Below, one piece after another: positions 63,352 through 64,000 of a DNA stretch of 64,000 bases. The notes under the pieces were generated by a model. The model was given only the letters and a program-made list of their open reading frames with translations. It was not told the DNA's origin and searched no databases. Where the stretch lies: positions 1,665,780 through 1,729,779 of the forward strand of contig NZ_LTBL01000001.1 in the NCBI RefSeq assembly GCF_018687785.1, in the 5' to 3' direction. Made by a program: the position numbers and the translations under genes. The first letter of the stretch is position 1. Each line of letters starts with the position of its first letter. The stretch comes from Methanovulcanius yangii. Its GTDB lineage: Archaea; Halobacteriota; Methanomicrobia; Methanomicrobiales; Methanomicrobiaceae.

Positions 63352-63953
63352 CAGAACAGGAAGGAAAGTGGAACCTCCGCGATATCAATATTCCGGGAAT
63401 TATAGGAGGTGTTCTCATCTTCACCCTCCCCTTCATGGGTGCCTGGTGGCAGGTCCGGTTTGGGACATCGGCCTTTGCGCTGGACCTCTCGCCCTTTGCA
63501 GTCGCGACATCGCAGTACGGGACCCCGATTGCATCCCCGGTCCTCAGCGTGGTCAGTCTTGCCTTCATGATCCTCATCCTCTACTTCGCAGCCCTCCTGG
63601 TGGCAGGGGCGATGCTGCGGGCGAACCCCCGGTATCGCACCCTCTCGGACTGGCTGGTCCGGTGGTCTGCGCGAAAGCCCGTCTATCTCATCATCTTCTT
63701 CGTCCTCTCGCTCGTCGTCACCAGCCTTGCGATGGACTACACGCTTGCGCAGTCCGGCATCGCAATCGATCTGCCCATACTCATCGGCGAGGCGACGGGC
63801 ACCATCAGCGTCAGCGGCCTTGCAGTCAGGATTCCGGCGACGATGATACTGACGACGGCCTTCTGGTATGCGGTCGGCGTTGCGATCGTCGCGGCCCTTG
63901 CCGAGCCGTACCAGTTCCGGCGGCCCCGGGATGAGCCCGGAAAGGACGAATAA
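63348..63953 (+). CDS. Hypothetical membrane protein with four helices
   Basis: A 201-residue protein with about four transmembrane helices (IPGIIGGVLIFTLPFMGAWW, VLSVVSLAFMILILYFAALLVAGAML, PVYLIIFFVLSLVVTSLAM, ATMILTTAFWYAVGVAIVAAL) and charged ends (MTEQEGKWNLRD, RRPRDEPGKDE). The WWQV near the end of helix 1 is typical of small archaeal membrane proteins. ATG at 63348 overlaps the stop of the previous gene, so translation is coupled. I do not recognise a family. It probably works with the single-pass protein before it. Confidence 0.7.
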   Translation: MTEQEGKWNLRDINIPGIIGGVLIFTLPFMGAWWQVRFGTSAFALDLSPFAVATSQYGTPIASPVLSVVSLAFMILILYFAALLVAGAMLRANPRYRTLSDWLVRWSARKPVYLIIFFVLSLVVTSLAMDYTLAQSGIAIDLPILIGEATGTISVSGLAVRIPATMILTTAFWYAVGVAIVAALAEPYQFRRPRDEPGKDE

Positions 63954-64000
63954 ATACTTCATTTTTATCCTTTTTTTCAGGAAGCGGGCCTGCCGACCTG

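Noticed and set aside
1-64000. CRISPR arrays, insertion sequences and rRNA genes
   Set aside because: No regularly spaced repeats, no transposase motifs and no rRNA-like segments were seen.

Overview
The window looks like chromosomal DNA of a GC-rich methanogenic euryarchaeon, most likely of the order Methanomicrobiales (Methanofollis/Methanoculleus-like). Grounds: an archaeal Orc1/Cdc6 initiator, Hel308 helicase, KEOPS subunit Cgi121, Rio1 kinase, archaeal TyrRS, type II GAPDH, a DUF2115-type protein, an iron-sulfur flavoprotein, short archaeal-type PurA, CbiB for cobamide synthesis, TATA boxes about 25-30 bases before leaderless starts, and many HisKA_2-type sensor kinases. No methanogenesis operon lies in the window, so the order-level placement is inference.

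Layout: 1-6.2 kb holds a MATE exporter end, an iron-sulfur flavoprotein, a large beta-helix surface protein, small membrane proteins and a methyltransferase. 6.2-20.3 kb is mainly transport and signalling: an NRAMP-like/LytS-like membrane fusion, a receiver-kinase, an ABC exporter, an MsrA-like protein without its catalytic cysteine, CheW with a soluble PAS chemoreceptor, and several cell-envelope or unknown proteins. 20.4-24.8 kb has housekeeping genes (GAPDH, TyrRS, Rio1) plus an AT-richer possible MCM-derived gene. 24.8-29 kb is a glycine betaine/proline-type ABC operon with two near-identical binding proteins. 29.2-42.7 kb is the informational and biosynthetic core: KH protein, Hel308, Cgi121, MoaB, an intergenic replication origin, Orc1/Cdc6, Lrp regulator with aminotransferase, PurA, Trm112-like protein, CbiB and PdxS/PdxT. 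42.7-46.8 kb is a kinase/kinase/response-regulator locus. 47-51.8 kb has a dGTPase-like gene and an AT-rich two-gene island (HD phosphohydrolase plus YwgA-like partner) that looks acquired. 51.9-60 kb contains a von Willebrand A surface protein, a histidine-tailed DMT transporter, two kinase-like genes and an SNF symporter. 60.1-64 kb has a candidate structured RNA, TrpB2, an NAD-kinase-like gene and two membrane proteins.

The most striking non-coding signal is a family of origin recognition boxes (ORBs): an AT-rich tract at about 34.03-34.13 kb is bracketed by outward-pointing ORBs, a third ORB lies just upstream of cdc6, two more flank a perfect 20-bp palindrome before purA, and one overlaps the ribosome-binding site of hel308. 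The strongest candidate for an undescribed system is the coupled HD-hydrolase/YwgA-like pair at 49.3-51.1 kb. Other oddities are conserved-fold proteins whose key residues are replaced (MsrA Cys to Ser, Walker A Lys to Thr, NRAMP metal site, degenerate kinase). All assignments come from reading motifs by eye; no database search was run.
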